Shown piece by piece: positions 60,403 to 63,438 of a stretch of 63,438 nt of DNA. Position 1 is the first letter of the stretch. Each line of letters begins with the position of its first letter. Below the pieces are notes generated by a model. It had not been told where the DNA came from. It saw only the letters and a program-made list of their open reading frames with translations, and ran no database searches. Source of the DNA: Pseudomonadota bacterium (GTDB taxonomy: Bacteria > Pseudomonadota > Gammaproteobacteria > Burkholderiales > JABEVD01); the NCBI GenBank assembly GCA_021802655.1, contig JAJZRP010000006.1:1-63438 (forward strand). The letters are read 5' to 3'. Both the position numbers and the translations under genes were made by a program.

Positions 60403-61839
60403 ATGAGCGAAATGATCATTCCACTGATTCTTTCCGGAGGTTCCGGATCTAGGCTGTGGCCGGTATCCCGCGAATCCCATCCCAAGCCTTTCATGAAGCT
60501 TCCGGACGGAGTGAGTCTGCTTGCCAAGACGTTTTCCAGGGCAGCGTCCCTCGAAGGGGTTCCCGAGATATTGACGATCACCAACCGGGAATACTATTTC
60601 AAGAGCCGGGACGAGTATCTGGAAGCGAAGAAATCCTGCCCGAAGGTTGCTGACACCTATCTCCTCGAGCCTTTCGGCAGGAACACGGCCGCTGCCATCA
60701 TTCTCGGCGCCCTGGATGTGACTGCGAGGTATGGCGGTGAAACCCTGATTCTCGCCATGCCGGCAGACCACCTGATCGAGGACGTCGATGCCTTCCGGAT
60801 TGCCGTGGGCAAGGCGTCCGAGCTTGCAAGGCAGGGTCATCTGGTGACCTTTGGGATTACTCCGGGTTTTCCCGAAACCGGGTTCGGCTACATCGAATGC
60901 GGCGAGCCCGGGGCCGAGGCGGGATCGAGAATGGTGACCCGGTTCGTCGAGAAACCCTCTCTCGACAAGGCGCGGGAATATGTGGCGTCCGGGAATTATC
61001 TCTGGAATTCAGGGGTGTTTTGCTTCGCTGCTGGAAGAGTCATCAGGGAATTCGAAATGCATGCCCCGGATATTCATGCCGCTGCCGTGAAATGTTGGGA
61101 GGCCACCGGCAGGAATGGTGCCATGACCGAAATCGATCCTGATACTTTTTCTGAAGTTCCCGACAATTCCTTCGATTATGCGGTGCTTGAAAAGTCTGAT
61201 GCGGTGGCCGTGGTGCCGTCCGACTTCGGCTGGAGCGATATCGGCTCCTGGAATGCGGTGAGCGATCTGGTTTCTCCCGACGCTGCTGGGAACAGGGTTC
61301 TCGGCGAGGCGTTGCTTCTGGATGTTTCCGACACCTATATCCAGAGCGAAGGCAGGATGGTCGCGGCGATCGGCCTCGACAGCCTCCTGATCGTGGATAC
61401 GCCGGATGCATTGCTGGTGGCAGACAGAAGGCGTGATCAGGATGTCAAGCACATGGTTGGACAGCTGAAAAGCATGGGACACGAATGCTATAGGTTGCAT
61501 CGCACCGTTCATCGACCATGGGGCACCTATACAGTGCTCGAGGAAGGCCGGAACTTCAAGATCAAGCGCATCGTGGTGAAGCCGGGAGCATCGCTATCCC
61601 TGCAAATGCATTACCACAGGAGCGAGCACTGGATCGTGGTCAGCGGTACGGCCAGCATTGTCAACGAAGAAAGAACAATGCTCGTCAGGACGAACGAATC
61701 GACCTATATTCCAAGCGGGCACAGGCACCGTCTTTCCAATCCCGGAATCACCGATCTTGTCATGATCGAGGTGCAGAGCGGAGAATATCTGGGTGAGGAC
61801 GATATCGTGCGCTTCGACGATGAGTACGGTCGAAAATGA
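60403..61839 (+). CDS. manC: bifunctional mannose-1-phosphate guanylyltransferase / mannose-6-phosphate isomerase
   Basis: 478 residues. The N-terminal GDP-mannose pyrophosphorylase has LSGGSGSRLWPVSRESHPKP and LEPFGRNTAAAIILGAL with FVEKPSLDKA. The C-terminal cupin isomerase domain has RPWGTYTVLEEGRNFKIKRI and SLQMHYHRSEHWIVVSG. The protein makes GDP-mannose, the substrate of the next gene product. The ribosome-binding region is weak. It is divergent from the glycan operon. Confidence 0.95.
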   Translation: MSEMIIPLILSGGSGSRLWPVSRESHPKPFMKLPDGVSLLAKTFSRAASLEGVPEILTITNREYYFKSRDEYLEAKKSCPKVADTYLLEPFGRNTAAAIILGALDVTARYGGETLILAMPADHLIEDVDAFRIAVGKASELARQGHLVTFGITPGFPETGFGYIECGEPGAEAGSRMVTRFVEKPSLDKAREYVASGNYLWNSGVFCFAAGRVIREFEMHAPDIHAAAVKCWEATGRNGAMTEIDPDTFSEVPDNSFDYAVLEKSDAVAVVPSDFGWSDIGSWNAVSDLVSPDAAGNRVLGEALLLDVSDTYIQSEGRMVAAIGLDSLLIVDTPDALLVADRRRDQDVKHMVGQLKSMGHECYRLHRTVHRPWGTYTVLEEGRNFKIKRIVVKPGASLSLQMHYHRSEHWIVVSGTASIVNEERTMLVRTNESTYIPSGHRHRLSNPGITDLVMIEVQSGEYLGEDDIVRFDDEYGRK

Positions 61840-61869
61840 ACTCGGAACTTTGATTCAGGGAGCGAATTT

Positions 61870-62955
61870 ATGGAGAAAGTTGCACTGATCACCGGCGTGA
61901 CGGGACAGGACGGGGCCTATCTCGCCGAACTTTTGCTGGGCAAAGGTTATGAAGTGCATGGTATCAGGAGGCGCTCTTCGCTTTTCAATACTGCCCGGAT
62001 CGATCATTTGCACAAGGATGTCCACGAAAAGGATGTCCGCTTTTTTCTCCATTATGGGGACATGACGGACTCTTCGAGCCTGATCAGAATCATCCAGAAG
62101 GTTCAGCCGGACGAAATCTACAATCTCGCGGCTCAGAGCCATGTCGCCGTTTCCTTCGAGGAGCCGGAATACACGGCAAACTCGGACGCATTGGGAGCAT
62201 TGAGGATACTGGAAGCGATCAGGATACTGGGGCTGGAGAAGAAAACCCGCTTTTATCAGGCATCCACCTCCGAACTTTACGGCCTGGTTCAGGAAGTGCC
62301 CCAGAAGGAAACCACGCCTTTCTACCCGAGAAGCCCATATGCAGTAGCCAAGCTTTACGCTTACTGGATCACGGTGAACTACCGGGAAGCTTACGGCATG
62401 TACGCCTGCAACGGCATCCTGTTCAATCACGAATCCCCGATAAGGGGGGAGACCTTCGTGACGCGCAAGATCACCCGGGCATTGGCGAGGATCAGCTTGG
62501 GGCTGCAGGACTGTCTTTATCTGGGGAATCTGGATTCTTTGCGGGACTGGGGGCATGCGAAGGACTATGTGGAAATGCAGTGGCTGATGCTGCAGCAGGA
62601 GGAGCCCGAGGATTTCGTGATCGCGACCGGGGTGCAGTACTCGGTCCGGGACTTCGTGAATGCAGCAGCAGCGGAACTCGGAATGAAGATCGAATGGCGC
62701 GGCAAGGGAGTGGACGAGAAGGGGTACGACCCAGCAGGAAAGTGCATCGTCGCGGTCGACCCGCGCTACTTCAGGCCGTCGGAAGTTGAAACCCTGCTCG
62801 GAGATCCCAGTAGGGCGAAGGAAAAACTGGGCTGGGTTCCGCGAATCACCTTCCCGGAACTGGTTTCTGAGATGATGCGCGAAGATCTGAAATCTGCCGA
62901 AAGGGATCAGCTCGTCAAGAAGCACGGTTTTTCCGCCCATGATTACAACGAATGA
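61870..62955 (+). CDS. gmd: GDP-mannose 4,6-dehydratase
   Basis: 361 residues, a short-chain dehydrogenase/reductase. The NADP-binding [20 protein letters not shown] and [14 protein letters not shown] are GMD signatures. STSELYG and [10 protein letters not shown] contain the catalytic Ser/Thr-Glu and Tyr-Lys pair. [17 protein letters not shown] is also diagnostic. The product GDP-4-keto-6-deoxymannose leads to GDP-D-rhamnose, GDP-L-fucose or GDP-perosamine. It lies 30 bases after manC. Confidence 0.97.
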   Translation: MEKVALITGVTGQDGAYLAELLLGKGYEVHGIRRRSSLFNTARIDHLHKDVHEKDVRFFLHYGDMTDSSSLIRIIQKVQPDEIYNLAAQSHVAVSFEEPEYTANSDALGALRILEAIRILGLEKKTRFYQASTSELYGLVQEVPQKETTPFYPRSPYAVAKLYAYWITVNYREAYGMYACNGILFNHESPIRGETFVTRKITRALARISLGLQDCLYLGNLDSLRDWGHAKDYVEMQWLMLQQEEPEDFVIATGVQYSVRDFVNAAAAELGMKIEWRGKGVDEKGYDPAGKCIVAVDPRYFRPSEVETLLGDPSRAKEKLGWVPRITFPELVSEMMREDLKSAERDQLVKKHGFSAHDYNE

Positions 62956-63438
62956 ATGATTTGACGATGGGGAAGCAGGATGCCAAGCGAGCATTGATTA
63001 CGGGTATTTCCGGGCCGGACGGCAGTTACCTCGCCAAATTCCTGCTTGAAAAGGGATACGAGGTGATCGGCGCATCCAGGGATGCGCAGGCGGCATCTTT
63101 TTCCAATCTGGAAAAGCTGGGTATTCGGGGCAAGGTGAAAACCGTCTCGATGTCGCTCAACGATTTCAGGAGCGTGCTTCAGGCATTGGTGCAGACGGAA
63201 CCCGTCGAAATCTACAATCTTGCGGCGCAAAGCTCAGTTGGACTTTCCTTCGATCAGCCCGTGGAAACCATGGACAGCATCAGTATTGGAACCCTCAACC
63301 TGCTCGAAGCAGTTCGTTTTCTCGACATGCCGATCAGGCTCTACAGTGCGGGTTCGAGCGAATGTTTTGGCGACACGGGTGAAACCGCAGCAGATGAATC
63401 CACCCCTTTTCGCCCCAGAAGCCCTTATGCAGTAGCAA
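62952..63438 (+). CDS. second GMD-like SDR enzyme, N-terminal part (runs off the window)
   Basis: The ATG at 62952 overlaps the gmd stop (ATGA), and 162 codons are visible with no stop. [20 protein letters not shown] is the NADP loop; [13 protein letters not shown] and [20 protein letters not shown] then RPRSPYAVA are GMD-family motifs. It resembles gmd paralogues found in GDP-deoxysugar clusters and may be a reductase or epimerase acting on the gmd product (inference). Confidence 0.85.
   Translation, partial: MNDLTMGKQDAKRALITGISGPDGSYLAKFLLEKGYEVIGASRDAQAASFSNLEKLGIRGKVKTVSMSLNDFRSVLQALVQTEPVEIYNLAAQSSVGLSFDQPVETMDSISIGTLNLLEAVRFLDMPIRLYSAGSSECFGDTGETAADESTPFRPRSPYAVA

Overview
The window looks like a piece of a betaproteobacterial chromosome. 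The gene family content and gene order suggest a Nitrosomonadales or related lineage, which is an inference, since no rRNA or tRNA is present. Supporting signs are the EarP plus Arg32-type EF-P pair, the MotCD-type stator genes next to fliA, the FleSR-type two-component pair with a sigma-54 promoter, and moderately GC-rich, tightly overlapping operons. Almost every base is coding. No CRISPR array, prophage or complete insertion sequence was seen.

Layout. (1) 1-5718 is housekeeping: the 3' end of pntB, a conserved hypothetical, earP-efp (translation of polyproline stretches), a convergent tsaE-amiC-parA-like operon and the divergent queG. (2) 5822-13548 holds flhB-flhA-flhF-fleN-fliA-motC-motD. 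A 265-bp miniature inverted-repeat element sits exactly at the motC stop codon. (3) 13545-15035 (minus) holds flgA and flgM-flgN, with a clear sigma-28 promoter before flgM. (4) 15229-26771 (plus) is flgBCDEFGHIJKL, with a sigma-54-like site before flgB. FlgE and FlgK share a roughly 200-residue block, and FlgL carries a long alanine-rich insert. (5) 26759-37277 (minus) is fliFGHIJK-fliLMNOPQR. (6) 37356-40268 (plus) is fleS-fleR-fliE, with a consensus sigma-54 promoter before fliE. (7) 40265-46434 (minus) is fliC-flaG-fliD-fliS-fliT, a second FliK-like gene and an FlhB-C-terminal-like gene; fliC has its own sigma-28 promoter. (8) 46529-59930 (minus) is a surface-glycan cluster, probably for flagellin glycosylation: three large multidomain glycosyltransferases, a TPR-sulfotransferase-coiled-coil protein, a methyltransferase, two DegT-type proteins, a WbqC-family protein and a further glycosyltransferase-like protein. 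(9) 60403-63438 (plus) is manC-gmd and a second, truncated gmd-like gene, which supply GDP-mannose-derived deoxysugars.

How it fits together. FleSR with sigma-54 would drive middle flagellar genes (fliE, flgB). FliA and FlgM would gate the late genes (fliC, flgM). The glycan cluster next to fliC appears tied to the same programme: two of its transcription units start with sigma-54-like sites, each followed by the same 73-bp leader at exactly the same distance from the site and from the start codon. That duplicated promoter and leader, the FlgE-to-FlgK domain sharing, the element at the motC stop codon and the FlhX/FliK2 pair are the observations most worth following up. No chemotaxis genes, rpoN or fleQ-type master regulator lie in the window.
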